From the NCBI GenBank assembly GCA_023250195.1, contig JAHFBF010000001.1:186001-250000 (forward strand): a stretch of DNA of 64,000 nt, in the 5' to 3' direction. The notes beneath the pieces are model-generated. The model was given only the letters and a program-made list of their open reading frames with translations, searched no databases and was not told the origin of the DNA. The DNA is from Candidatus Melainabacteria bacterium. GTDB lineage: Bacteria; Cyanobacteriota; Vampirovibrionia; 2-02-FULL-35-15. Positions within the stretch are counted from its first letter, which is position 1, and each line of letters begins with the position of its first letter. A program made the position numbers and the translations under genes. This document shows positions 26,473 through 36,927 of this stretch, piece after piece.

Positions 26473-28550
26473 AATTTGATATAGTTAGACGTCGTTATAT
26501 TTTTTTAATCGTGACATTATTAATTGTCTCATTTATATTTTTACCCACTGTAAACCGTCCATGGCAGATGTTTGATGAAAAAGATATTTATTATAATGAG
26601 AGTCTTTACCCAATGCCTGCAAGCTCCTCTGAAGTTTTTGAAGTCATATCAACCTATGCCTTTAATTTCAATCTAGAATCCCACAATCTACAGTTTTCTA
26701 ATATAGTAAATATCCGCTCTAATCCTATAGGCGCAACATTAAATATTTTAATTTCCTATTTTTTCAAAAAAAATCCTTCTTATTATCATATGCTAGGGGT
26801 CTGCATTCACCTTTTAAATACATTTTTTGTCTGGTTTATATTTTACAAATCCCTAAAAATTCAAACCTGTCTAAATAATTTTGGATATGCCATTGCAAGC
26901 TTATTTACATTAATATGGGCTTTGCACCCGGTTAATATTGAAGCAATCTTAATGGGGAGCAATTGGCTAAGTCTACTTACTTACAGCTTTTGTTTCGGGT
27001 TATTTTTACATACCCTTGTAAAACTATCAAATAAAAGTTTTACGAATTCAATTTCTGAATTAATATCAACTTTTCTGTTATTTGTCATATGCATCTCAAT
27101 AGGTGAATATGGCTATTCCTTACCTTTCATTATATTTTTCACCTCACTTGCTTTTACAAAATCTTTAAAAATCTCACTTACATTATCAATGCCCTATTTA
27201 GCCGGATTATTATGTTACGCCTTGTTTTACTTCTTAAAATATTTTTACTTAGATGCCATTCCTTATCAATCTATTAATTTTTCACTTGAAAGGTTACTGT
27301 GGTTTTCTCCTCAAATTTTTATTCATTTTTTAAAATTGTTCTTTTATCCGAAAAACTTATCCATATATCAGTCAAATCTGGTGCCACTTGCGGGCTCATA
27401 TTTTGAACCTTATGAAATATTTTCATTTTTTGTTTTTATATTATGCCTGATTTTGCCTTTTATATTTATCAGATCAAAAAACAAAAATTCTTTTGTTTTT
27501 CTTTTCTATGGTTTCATTTTTTCGACTTTTCCTTTTTTACACATTTTTACCCCCACATACTGTATCTTTGCTGAGCGATATTGTTACTTTCCTCTTTTTT
27601 TATTTCTATTTTTCGCTATTATTTTTATCCTGTCACTTCAGAATAAAAAAACACTTGTAAGCCTGTTACTTTTAATTCTTCTACCCATATCTATTCGTAC
27701 AATTTTTAGATTAAATGACTGGAAAGATTCATATTCACTTTACTCAGCTGCTGCTAAAACTTATAAAAAGCCCATTTATAAAGGCTTTGGTTACGCAGCT
27801 CTTGGATATTATTTCAATGGAGAGAATAATACAATTGAATCAAAAAAATATTTCCTGCTTAGTATAAAAGCTTTAGAATCTGCAATGAATAAATTAAAGC
27901 TGGAGAAAAAAAGGCAAGCGCCAAAAACTCTTCAAATCTACGGACTAGATACAAATACATTAATTCTAAATGCTGCATTTAGAATAGCATCAATGAGATT
28001 CTATGATTTTCACGACAAAGCTTCAGAAATATTGATATTTTATAAATCTTATATAGAATCAAACATAAACACCGCTGGCAGCTCACAGCTTGATTTATAT
28101 TCAAAGCTATTACTACAAACAAATCAACCACAAAAAGCATTAGAAATACTTAAGTTCGCAAAAGAAAGATATCCATTTAGCACAACAATAATTTTCTCAC
28201 TCAGCAATTTTTATTTAAACCAGAAAGATCTTATAAATGCAGAAAGAATAATTACTGAAGGATTAAAATATTACCCTAATTACATGCGAATTCTTCCAAG
28301 GATAATAAAGCTCTGTGCATTAAAAAATGACCTGATAAATCTTGCAAAATATGAATATCTATTAGGATTGAGAACTCACTCCCAGGGAGCATATCAGAAG
28401 TCTCTTCAAGTCTATCTTTCATTAAATAGATTAAGCGAGGCTAAAAGAATAATAGACAAACTGTTACTCATGGATAAAAATAATCCTGCTACACTTTTAC
28501 TTACAAATAAGTACTACTCACTTGCAAAAGACAGCAATAATGGAAAATAA
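26469..28550 (+). CDS. TMTC-like GT-C membrane glycosyltransferase, array member 4
   Basis: 693 residues, starting with an ATGA overlap on member 3. The acidic pair is Asp36-Glu37 (WQMFDEKD). Motifs are NIRSNP, HPVNIEAILMGSNW, ERLLWFSPQIF, LSIYQSN, AERYCYFP and RLNDWKDS. It is intermediate: it keeps the YQSN of members 1-3 but has HPVNIE and AERY like the later ones. The soluble region has IYGLDTNTLILNAAFRIA and EYLLGLRTHSQGAY followed by one TPR. Confidence 0.8.
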   Translation: MKFDIVRRRYIFLIVTLLIVSFIFLPTVNRPWQMFDEKDIYYNESLYPMPASSSEVFEVISTYAFNFNLESHNLQFSNIVNIRSNPIGATLNILISYFFKKNPSYYHMLGVCIHLLNTFFVWFIFYKSLKIQTCLNNFGYAIASLFTLIWALHPVNIEAILMGSNWLSLLTYSFCFGLFLHTLVKLSNKSFTNSISELISTFLLFVICISIGEYGYSLPFIIFFTSLAFTKSLKISLTLSMPYLAGLLCYALFYFLKYFYLDAIPYQSINFSLERLLWFSPQIFIHFLKLFFYPKNLSIYQSNLVPLAGSYFEPYEIFSFFVFILCLILPFIFIRSKNKNSFVFLFYGFIFSTFPFLHIFTPTYCIFAERYCYFPLFLFLFFAIIFILSLQNKKTLVSLLLLILLPISIRTIFRLNDWKDSYSLYSAAAKTYKKPIYKGFGYAALGYYFNGENNTIESKKYFLLSIKALESAMNKLKLEKKRQAPKTLQIYGLDTNTLILNAAFRIASMRFYDFHDKASEILIFYKSYIESNINTAGSSQLDLYSKLLLQTNQPQKALEILKFAKERYPFSTTIIFSLSNFYLNQKDLINAERIITEGLKYYPNYMRILPRIIKLCALKNDLINLAKYEYLLGLRTHSQGAYQKSLQVYLSLNRLSEAKRIIDKLLLMDKNNPATLLLTNKYYSLAKDSNNGK

Positions 28551-30645
28551 GAATATATTACAAAAGGTAACCATTGCATATCTTGCTTTTACTATATTTC
28601 TGGTTTTTCTTTTTTACTTTCATACTCTTTTTTACGGTATAAAAGCATTTGACGAACTGGCAATATTCAAGGAATCTTACCTGCCTACTGCTTTTTCAAT
28701 CTCTGAGATTTATGAGTTAATTTCTAAGCTTGGCTTACATCAACACTTTGAATCCAGCAATATGCTTTATTCAAATATTTCTTCTCTTAGATGCGATCCG
28801 TTCTGCACATTCTTACATCTTATTACACAGTTTTTATTCCAGAACAATTCTTTTTATTACCACCTATATGGACTAATACTTCATTTGATTAATACTGCTC
28901 TTGTATTTTTAATATTAAATAAAGTATCTTTTCTTTTTTTAAAGGATGAAAATAATAAAACAAGGTCGTTTTTTATTTCAATACTTACTCTCTTCTGGGG
29001 CACACATCCGGTAAATATTGAATCTATACTTTTAGCCACAAATGCAAATATAACTTTAAGTTATGGATTCTCGCTTTTAACTTTTTACCTTTATTTAAAG
29101 TTTTCATCAGAGCAAAAATCATCGAATTTGCTTAAGTCGGTTTATTTATTTATTATTTTTATATTTGCTCTTTTAATTGCTGAATTCCATTTCATGCTTC
29201 CTTTAATACTTCTTTCATATACCATAGGAATCAATCAGCATTTTAAAAACTCTTTTAGAGAAAACTTTTATTCGTCACTGAAATCTATTTCACCAATTCT
29301 TACAGCAGCAATCATATATATAGTCTTGTTTCTGCTATCAAACACAAGAATGAATTTTCAAACTCAATCTTCGCTAAATTTAATCTTTGAAAGAGTTTTC
29401 TGGCTTAGCCCACAAATTTTATTTCATTTTACAAAACTACTGCTACTACCAGTTAAACTATCCATAGATCAGACATTACTTGTAAAAATTGCTGATTCGT
29501 TATTTGATCCTTATGCAATATTTTGCATTACATTTATTCTTATTCTTTTAGTCTTATCGATTATTTCACTCTTAAATGCAAAAAGAAGATTTCCTTTTCT
29601 TTTTATAACACTCTTTCTTCTTTTGCTTTCTTTACTGCCATACTCACAAATCTTAGCTCCTATTTATAATCTTGCCAGTGAGAGATATTTGTATTTTCCT
29701 TCTTTTATATTAATTTTTGGAATAGCACATTATATATTTTTTGTTGTTTCAAATAATTCAAACAATAAGATATTTATTTATTTAACTTCAGTAATGCTTG
29801 TAATTATTTTGATTTCATACTCAATAAGAGGATATATAAGAACTTTAGACTGGAAAGATAGTATAACGTTATACAGCTCAGCAATAAACGCTACTGAAAA
29901 TCCACTTTTTAAAGCTTATAGATACAAAGGGCTTATACCGCAGGAAAAAATACTTGTACCATCCCCTGAAAAGGAAGTTGATTTAAAATTTCAAAAGCTA
30001 GCAATTCAAAACCTCAATGAAGCTATTAGTTACTATAAAAAAAGAGTTAGAACCGTTCAATCATCAATTCCAGAAATAGTTAAAAATTATGGATTGGATC
30101 CAAAAACATTGCTTGCAAAATCAGGATATATACTAGCGCTGTGTAATTTTAACCTGACTAATAATCATAAAACTACACTTAAAATCATGGAGCCCTTTAC
30201 AAAAGATCTTTTAATCCTTGATAGTTCGGCTCTAGCATTTTATGCCTCACTGCTTTACTACAACAATATGACAGATCAAGCTTTATCTGTTTTAAAACTA
30301 GGATATGAGCTAAGACCATATTCAACAAGAATCATTCTTTCACTATGCGATTTAATTCATATACAATATGGTGATTTAAAATCTATTGAAAATTATTGCC
30401 TAAAAGCATTTAAATATTTTCCATATGACTCTTATGCTACTTATGCACTTGCAAAGACTTACGAACTAATGAATAATCATGAAAAATATGCTTACTTTTC
30501 TTATATTTACGGACTAAGAAATCACTCAATAGAAGCTTTAAAAACTGCTTATAATGAATATCTACTTCTTAATAATAAGACTCTTGCAGAAAAAACAATG
30601 AATAAAATTACCTTTGTAGAAAGAGAATTACAAAAAAGAAAATGA
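28540..30645 (+). CDS. TMTC-like GT-C membrane glycosyltransferase, array member 5
   Basis: 701 residues from the ATG at 28540, 11 bp inside member 4 (a TTG at 28522 is the alternative). Pair Asp38-Glu39 (IKAFDEL) follows TM1. SLRCDP, HPVNIESILLATNA, ERVFWLSPQIL, LSIDQTL, ASERYLYFP and TLDWKDS mark it as the sister of member 6. From here on the loop motif changes from YQS to DQT. Soluble signatures: NYGLDPKTLLAKSGYILA and SYIYGLRNHSIEAL; the protein ends about 35 residues after the latter. Confidence 0.8.
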   Translation: MENKNILQKVTIAYLAFTIFLVFLFYFHTLFYGIKAFDELAIFKESYLPTAFSISEIYELISKLGLHQHFESSNMLYSNISSLRCDPFCTFLHLITQFLFQNNSFYYHLYGLILHLINTALVFLILNKVSFLFLKDENNKTRSFFISILTLFWGTHPVNIESILLATNANITLSYGFSLLTFYLYLKFSSEQKSSNLLKSVYLFIIFIFALLIAEFHFMLPLILLSYTIGINQHFKNSFRENFYSSLKSISPILTAAIIYIVLFLLSNTRMNFQTQSSLNLIFERVFWLSPQILFHFTKLLLLPVKLSIDQTLLVKIADSLFDPYAIFCITFILILLVLSIISLLNAKRRFPFLFITLFLLLLSLLPYSQILAPIYNLASERYLYFPSFILIFGIAHYIFFVVSNNSNNKIFIYLTSVMLVIILISYSIRGYIRTLDWKDSITLYSSAINATENPLFKAYRYKGLIPQEKILVPSPEKEVDLKFQKLAIQNLNEAISYYKKRVRTVQSSIPEIVKNYGLDPKTLLAKSGYILALCNFNLTNNHKTTLKIMEPFTKDLLILDSSALAFYASLLYYNNMTDQALSVLKLGYELRPYSTRIILSLCDLIHIQYGDLKSIENYCLKAFKYFPYDSYATYALAKTYELMNNHEKYAYFSYIYGLRNHSIEALKTAYNEYLLLNNKTLAEKTMNKITFVERELQKRK

Positions 30646-32699
30646 AAAAGAACCTGCCTTTTATTCTATTTTTCGCTGCAACCATTTTGACAGTTTTTAT
30701 TTTTTATTTCCACACTATTTTTTTTGCCGTAAAGTCATTTGACGAAATTACCCCGTTCAAGGAAATTCATATGCCTGTTTGCTTTTCATTTTCTGAGATA
30801 TTTGAACTTATCTCATTACTTGGACTTCATCACTACTTTGAAGCTTCCAACACACTCTATTCAAGCATTATTTCAATCAGATCTAATCCGGTCGGAGATT
30901 TTCTTGTACTTCTAGTCCAATTTTTTTGCAGGAAAAACCCTGTGAATTATCATTCATATAGCCTTATATTACATTTAATTAATACTGCTTTCTTATTTTT
31001 AATTCTAAACAAAATTGCTATAGAATTTGCTCCAACTATAAAAAACGCCTTGAGATTACTGGCAATTTCATTACTTACATTTTTATGGGCAACACATCCA
31101 GTAAATATTGAATCTATTCTACTCTTAACTAACTATAACCCTACTTTTAGTTACACGCTTTGTATTTTAACAATCTATATTTATTTAAATCATATTTCAA
31201 ATTCGACTCTAAAATCAATTATTTTATTTATTACTTTTTTGCCTGCAGTTTTAACAGCTGAATATTTATTTATGCTTCCATTTATACTTTTTTCATATAC
31301 CTTTGCAATATCAAAAAGCTTTAAATATTCTTTAAAGCAGACTCTGCCGCTTTTTATCGTTTCAATCATATTTATACTCTCATTTTTATTTTCAAGCAGC
31401 AAAATAAATCTTCAAGCCCAGTCTTCACTTTTACTTACTTTGGAGAGAGTGTTCTGGTTTTCGCCACAAATACTTTTTCACTTAGTAAAATTATTTATTC
31501 TGCCTGTCAAGCTATCAATAGATCAGGCTTTTTTTGTAAAACTTGGGGAAATAATTTTTTCGCCTTACAGCATTTTTTGTATCCTGACTATTACTATTGC
31601 TCTATTTTGTTCTTTAAAATCATTACTTAATTCAAAAAAACAGTATCCGTTTTTATTTATTATATTCATTCCATTTTTTATTTCTTTAATTCCTTTTTCA
31701 CATATACTTGCCCCTGTTTACAATCTTGCCAGTGAAAGATATTTATATCTGCCCTCTTTTATTTTTATTTTCGGGTTATCGCACTTAATTTTCCATGTTT
31801 TAAATAAAAGTGAAAGCCAAAACAAATTTGTTTATCCACTGATTTTATTTTTATTTATAATTACTTCTGCCTATTCAGCCAGGGCATTTATAAGAACACT
31901 TGATTGGAAAGACAGTTTTACCTTATACAAATCAGCTATTGATACAGTAGATAATCCACTATATAAAGCTTTTAGATATAAACTTTTAACTCCTCAAGAA
32001 AAAATATTCTCACAGTTTCAGCACAAAGAAGTTGATCCCGTTTATCAAGAAATAGCTATTAATAACCTCAAGCTGGCAATAGAAAAATTAGAAAGAGAAA
32101 AACAACAATATCAAAGCCATATTCCATTAATTGTTAAAAGTTATGGGCTTGATCCTGCTACATTATTAGCAAAAACTGGTTATTTATTAGCTCATAGTGA
32201 TTACACAATAAATAAAGATGCTCAAAGAGCATTGAATATTGTAAATCCATACGTAAAAGATCTCTCTTTATTAGACAATGCAGGATTAGCTTTTTATGCA
32301 TCTTTGTATTTCTTTAACAAGTTACCTGATGAAGCAGAAAAAATCCTAAGATATGCTCATAAGAAATACCCTTATTCAACACGAATCACATTCCCACTGT
32401 GCCAGTTAATCTATATGCAGACCGGCAAACTTGATGAAGTTGAAAAGCTTTCTCTAATGTCCTACAAATACTTTCCTTATGACACATTTACCCTACTCTA
32501 CTTAATTAAATTATATATGCTAAAGGGAGATAATGAAAAGTATGCTTTCTTTTCATATGCCTACGGTTTAAGGCATCATTCAATTGAATCCCTGGAAATT
32601 GCTCGTAACTTATACTTGATGTTAAACAAACTTGAGACAGCAAAAAAGATAGAGAAAAGAATTTCATTTCTTAAGACAAAATTAAATAAAAGAGCTTGA
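30642..32699 (+). CDS. TMTC-like GT-C membrane glycosyltransferase, array member 6
   Basis: 685 residues, ATGA overlap with member 5. Asp34-Glu35 in VKSFDEIT. It has SIRSNP, HPVNIESILLLTNY (the terminal Trp of TNW replaced by Tyr), ERVFWFSPQIL, LSIDQAF, ASERYLYLP and TLDWKDS. The soluble region has SYGLDPATLLAKTGYLLA and SYAYGLRHHSIESL. Closest to member 5 throughout, consistent with a recent tandem duplication. Confidence 0.8.
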   Translation: MKKNLPFILFFAATILTVFIFYFHTIFFAVKSFDEITPFKEIHMPVCFSFSEIFELISLLGLHHYFEASNTLYSSIISIRSNPVGDFLVLLVQFFCRKNPVNYHSYSLILHLINTAFLFLILNKIAIEFAPTIKNALRLLAISLLTFLWATHPVNIESILLLTNYNPTFSYTLCILTIYIYLNHISNSTLKSIILFITFLPAVLTAEYLFMLPFILFSYTFAISKSFKYSLKQTLPLFIVSIIFILSFLFSSSKINLQAQSSLLLTLERVFWFSPQILFHLVKLFILPVKLSIDQAFFVKLGEIIFSPYSIFCILTITIALFCSLKSLLNSKKQYPFLFIIFIPFFISLIPFSHILAPVYNLASERYLYLPSFIFIFGLSHLIFHVLNKSESQNKFVYPLILFLFIITSAYSARAFIRTLDWKDSFTLYKSAIDTVDNPLYKAFRYKLLTPQEKIFSQFQHKEVDPVYQEIAINNLKLAIEKLEREKQQYQSHIPLIVKSYGLDPATLLAKTGYLLAHSDYTINKDAQRALNIVNPYVKDLSLLDNAGLAFYASLYFFNKLPDEAEKILRYAHKKYPYSTRITFPLCQLIYMQTGKLDEVEKLSLMSYKYFPYDTFTLLYLIKLYMLKGDNEKYAFFSYAYGLRHHSIESLEIARNLYLMLNKLETAKKIEKRISFLKTKLNKRA

Positions 32700-32701
32700 C
32701 A

Positions 32702-34813
32702 ATGAAAAAAAATATTGATTTAAAGATTTTTATTTGTTTTATAACCTGCTTTATAGTTTTTATTTTTTATGCTCACACTCTTAACTATTCCTGGAAATAT
32801 TCTGACGACATTATAATTTTTCGTGAAACAATATTACCCATACCAAGATCTTTTTCTGAAATATTTGAATACTTAACCCTTTTTGGACTTAATCACCACT
32901 TTGAAGCAAGTAATCCATTTTATTCAAGCATTTTAAATTTAAGAAGCGATCCATTTAATTTTTTTATCACATTATTTGTCTTGTTTTTTTTCCAGAAAAA
33001 CGCTTTCTTATATCATTTATTATCCTTAATCCTGCATATCTTTAATACCTGCCTTTTATTTTTTATTCTAGATAAAATTTCCTCTAATTACAATTTCACT
33101 ACTTCAAATAAAATTAGATTCATTTTAATTTCTTTACTTACACTATTCTGGGCATTAAACCCTTTAAATATAGAATCGATTTTACTTGCTTCACACTGGC
33201 CTGCCATGTTAACTTACTTCCTGTGTTTATTAATTTTTTATCTGAGCATAAAACAAGATTGTATAAAAATAGGTACATTGTCACAGCCAGTAATAATATT
33301 TGTTCTATTTTTAATTTCTTTACTTACTTGTGAATATTCAATTACTTTACCAATAATTATATTTTGCTATATATTTCTTTTCAAGAAATCAGTTCAAGCA
33401 AGTATAAAAGAGGTTAAGCCTTTGCTTTTTGCAGCAATACCATTTTTGTTCTATTTTTTAACCTCTCAAACCATAAACAATCTAATCCTCAACAACAACA
33501 TTCAACTATTTCTTGAGAGAATTCTCTGGCTATCACCACAAATATTTTTCCACTCTTTAAAGTTAATTTTATTCCCTTTCCATTTATCCATTGATCAAAC
33601 AGCATTTGTAAGAATTTCTGGAAGCCTTTTTGAACCATATTCAATATTTTGCAGTATTTTTATGTATAGTATTTTATTAATTACATTATTCTCATTGTTT
33701 AACATAAAAAGTCCATTTGCTTATTTATTTTTTATTCTTTTTGCTCCTTTTTTTGTTGCTCTTCTGCCCTTTTTACATATATTTTCACCCATATACAGTC
33801 TTTCAAGTGAAAGATATTTATATTTTCCATTACTTTTTTTAATCCTTGGCATATCAAATATTCTCTTTTTCTTTTTAGCAAAACTTACAAGTACCAATTT
33901 ACCTATATATTCTATAATTGCTTTTATTTTAATTGTTACCTTCAGTTATTCATACAAAACCTATATAAGAACGTTAGACTGGAAAGATAGTTTTACATTG
34001 CTCAAATCCACAATAGGTTCTGCCCCAAATGGTTTGTTTAAAGCCTTCAGGCAGAAAATGCTTGCTTCTTCCACAAAATTATTTTATGAAGCCTCATCGG
34101 TAACATGTCATTTTGATAACAAACAAGCTCTTTCATCTGTAAAAAAAGCTTTCAGGAAATTGAAAAAGCAAGTAGAATCTTCCAGAACTAATCCTCCACA
34201 AATAATAAGATTCTATGGACTTGATTCACAAACACTACTAGCAAAGTTTGCTTTTTTGGTTGCCTTTTCTGACTATGATGTAAATAATGATCCTGAAAAT
34301 GCATACAAAATATTTTCTCCATATGTTAAAAACCTAAAAGTACTTGACACACAAATTTTAACCTTCTATTACAATATTCTGATTCAGACAAACAGAATTG
34401 ATGAAGCTAATACATTGCTTCTTCAAAACTTACAACAAAACAGAATTAGTCCTGCTTTATACGTAGCTCTATCAGATTTTACAGAGTATAACTACAAAGA
34501 TTTGAAACAAGCAGAAAAATATCTGCTGTTGTCAAATAAGTACTTTCCATACGAACCAGGCACATTATTAGGTCTGCAAAGATTGTACAGAAGTCAAAAC
34601 AATACTGAAAAATTTGCATTTTATTCCTATTTATATGGACTCAGGACTCACAACATAACCTCTTTGAAAGACGCTGCATCTACATATTTAAGAGTAGGTA
34701 ACAAAGAAAAATCAAAAATAATCCTTAATAAACTGCTTCAATATTACCCTGTGGATAATCAGATATTAAGAATAAAAATGTCTTACGAGCAAAGGTTTGG
34801 TGGAATCAAATAA
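32702..34813 (+). CDS. TMTC-like GT-C membrane glycosyltransferase, array member 7 (DD variant)
   Basis: 703 residues from the ATG at 32702, 2 bp after member 6. The acidic pair is Asp35-Asp36 (WKYSDDII) instead of Asp-Glu. The luminal motif is NPLNIESILLASHW, with Asn in place of the His of the HP motif and SHW in place of TNW. NLRSDP, ERILWLSPQIF, LSIDQTAF, SSERYLYFP and TLDWKDS are kept. Soluble part: FYGLDSQTLLAKFAFLVA and SYLYGLRTHNITSL, then one TPR. Members 7-9 are a tight subgroup with nearly identical opening loops (PIPRSFSEIFEYLTLFGLN). Confidence 0.8.
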   Translation: MKKNIDLKIFICFITCFIVFIFYAHTLNYSWKYSDDIIIFRETILPIPRSFSEIFEYLTLFGLNHHFEASNPFYSSILNLRSDPFNFFITLFVLFFFQKNAFLYHLLSLILHIFNTCLLFFILDKISSNYNFTTSNKIRFILISLLTLFWALNPLNIESILLASHWPAMLTYFLCLLIFYLSIKQDCIKIGTLSQPVIIFVLFLISLLTCEYSITLPIIIFCYIFLFKKSVQASIKEVKPLLFAAIPFLFYFLTSQTINNLILNNNIQLFLERILWLSPQIFFHSLKLILFPFHLSIDQTAFVRISGSLFEPYSIFCSIFMYSILLITLFSLFNIKSPFAYLFFILFAPFFVALLPFLHIFSPIYSLSSERYLYFPLLFLILGISNILFFFLAKLTSTNLPIYSIIAFILIVTFSYSYKTYIRTLDWKDSFTLLKSTIGSAPNGLFKAFRQKMLASSTKLFYEASSVTCHFDNKQALSSVKKAFRKLKKQVESSRTNPPQIIRFYGLDSQTLLAKFAFLVAFSDYDVNNDPENAYKIFSPYVKNLKVLDTQILTFYYNILIQTNRIDEANTLLLQNLQQNRISPALYVALSDFTEYNYKDLKQAEKYLLLSNKYFPYEPGTLLGLQRLYRSQNNTEKFAFYSYLYGLRTHNITSLKDAASTYLRVGNKEKSKIILNKLLQYYPVDNQILRIKMSYEQRFGGIK

Positions 34814-36927
34814 TGAATTTTAAAAAGGATTGTATTTTTTTCTCGCTAACAATAACTATAGTATTACTGTTTTTCCTACATACTTTAACTTATCCTTGGA
34901 AAAACTTTGACGACAATATAATTTTTCAAGAAACAGTCTTACCAATACCAAAATCATTTTCTGAAATATTTGAGTATATAAAGCTGTTTGGGTTAAACCA
35001 TCATTTTGAAGCAAGCAATCCTTTTTACTCAAGTATTGCAAATCTTAGAAGTGAGCCATTCAATTTTTTTATCATGTTAATTGTTTTATGGCTTTTTCAG
35101 AAAAATGCCTTCCTTTATCATCTTCTGTCACTTTCATTTCATATCCTTAATACCTGTCTTCTTTTTCTTATACTTAATAATATCTACTCTAATTACATAA
35201 AATTAAATTCTAAGTTTTTACAGAAAATCAGGGTCACTTTAATTTCTATACTTACTTTATTTTGGGCACTTAATCCCTTAAATGTAGAATCCATTCTACT
35301 TTCCACTAACTGGCCTGCTACCTTAAGCTATTTCTTTTGTTTGCTGGTTTTTTATCTAAGTACAAATCAGGATTCTACAAATGAAAGCTTTTTAAAGCCT
35401 TTTGGAATATTTGTTTTGTTTCTAACCTCATTATTCATCTGTGAACACACGATTACTTTCCCGGCAATTATATTTTTCTATGTTTTTATTCAAAGTAATT
35501 CACTAAAAGCAGCTATAAAAAAGACTTTACCATTACTTTTTGCCACTATGCCATTTATCACTTATTTTTTACTCTCACAAACTAAAAGTAATTTTATATC
35601 AACAAGCACAAACGATTTACAATTATTTCTTGAGAGAATTTTCTGGTTATCACCACAAATATTTTTCCATTTTATAAAACTAATCTTGCTCCCCCTGCAT
35701 CTATCAATTGATCAAACAGCCTTTGTAAGCCTTTCTAAAAGTCTGCTTGAACCTTATGCAATGTTCTGCAGCATTTTTATGTACAGCTTACTGCTAATTA
35801 CACTTATCTCACTTATAAATATAAAAAGGTCGTTTTCTCATTTGTTCGTTATTCTGTTTATGCCTTTTTTTATTGCCCTGCTGCCTTTTCTACACATAAT
35901 TTCACCGATTTATAACCTTGCAAGTGAAAGATATTTATATTTCTGTCTATTATTTTTAATTCTTGGCATCTCGAATATTATTTTCTTTTTTCTGGCAAAA
36001 TATCCTAAAGAAAATCCATATAAATATTTTTTAGTTTTTCTTGTTTTAATTTTTACTGTTACTTATTCATTTAGAGCATATGCAAGAACTCTTGACTGGA
36101 AAGACAGTAATACACTGCTTAACTCAACAATTAATATTTCACCAAACAATCTGCTCAAAGGACTAAGACAAGAGTCTTTAGCATCCTCAATACAATTACT
36201 TTCCGGAACATCAGATGAATCGTTATCCTATACAAAAAAAGCTATTACCTCCTTAAAAAAAGCCTTCATAGAATTTAAAGACCAAAGTGCTCTTTATGAA
36301 CAAATAATTCCAAAAATAATAAAGTTTTATGGACTTGATCCACAAACATTATTAGCAAAATCCGTCTTTCTACTTGCTTTTTGCAGTTATGATTTAAATA
36401 ATGACCCGGAAATGGTTTACAAAATCATTTACCCTTATATTAATTATTCAAATGTTACAGATACACAAATTTTAAAATTTTATTATAAGATCTTATTTCT
36501 AAGCAAAAGAATTGATGACGCAGAAAGGTTGCTTTTACAAAATTTAAAGCAAAATAAAATAAATCCAGCCTTATATATAGCTTTATCGGACTTATCAGAA
36601 TACAAATACAAAGATTTAAAACAAACCGAGAATTATCTACTGCTTTCACATAAATATTTTCCCTATGAACAAGCTACATTATTTGGATTACAAAGGCTTT
36701 ATAGAAGTTTAAACAATCCTGAAAAGTTTGCATTTTATTCATATTTATATGGACTTAGAATACATGATCCGATTTCTCTAAAAGATGCTGCATATATTTA
36801 CATAAGATTAGGCAATAAAGATACATCAAAAATAATTATCAATAAACTTCTTAAGTATTATCCTATAGATGAGCAAACATTAAGAATTAAAATCTTATAT
36901 GAGCAAAACTTTGGCGGAGTAAATTAG
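34813..36927 (+). CDS. TMTC-like GT-C membrane glycosyltransferase, array member 8 (DD variant)
   Basis: 704 residues. Its ATG overlaps the stop of member 7 by one base. Asp33-Asp34 (NFDDNI), NLRSEP, NPLNVESILLSTNW, ERIFWLSPQIF, LSIDQTAF and ASERYLYF are present. The tail has FYGLDPQTLLAKSVFLLA and SYLYGLRIHDPISL. It mirrors member 7 in its DD pair and N-for-H change but restores TNW. Confidence 0.8.
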   Translation: MNFKKDCIFFSLTITIVLLFFLHTLTYPWKNFDDNIIFQETVLPIPKSFSEIFEYIKLFGLNHHFEASNPFYSSIANLRSEPFNFFIMLIVLWLFQKNAFLYHLLSLSFHILNTCLLFLILNNIYSNYIKLNSKFLQKIRVTLISILTLFWALNPLNVESILLSTNWPATLSYFFCLLVFYLSTNQDSTNESFLKPFGIFVLFLTSLFICEHTITFPAIIFFYVFIQSNSLKAAIKKTLPLLFATMPFITYFLLSQTKSNFISTSTNDLQLFLERIFWLSPQIFFHFIKLILLPLHLSIDQTAFVSLSKSLLEPYAMFCSIFMYSLLLITLISLINIKRSFSHLFVILFMPFFIALLPFLHIISPIYNLASERYLYFCLLFLILGISNIIFFFLAKYPKENPYKYFLVFLVLIFTVTYSFRAYARTLDWKDSNTLLNSTINISPNNLLKGLRQESLASSIQLLSGTSDESLSYTKKAITSLKKAFIEFKDQSALYEQIIPKIIKFYGLDPQTLLAKSVFLLAFCSYDLNNDPEMVYKIIYPYINYSNVTDTQILKFYYKILFLSKRIDDAERLLLQNLKQNKINPALYIALSDLSEYKYKDLKQTENYLLLSHKYFPYEQATLFGLQRLYRSLNNPEKFAFYSYLYGLRIHDPISLKDAAYIYIRLGNKDTSKIIINKLLKYYPIDEQTLRIKILYEQNFGGVN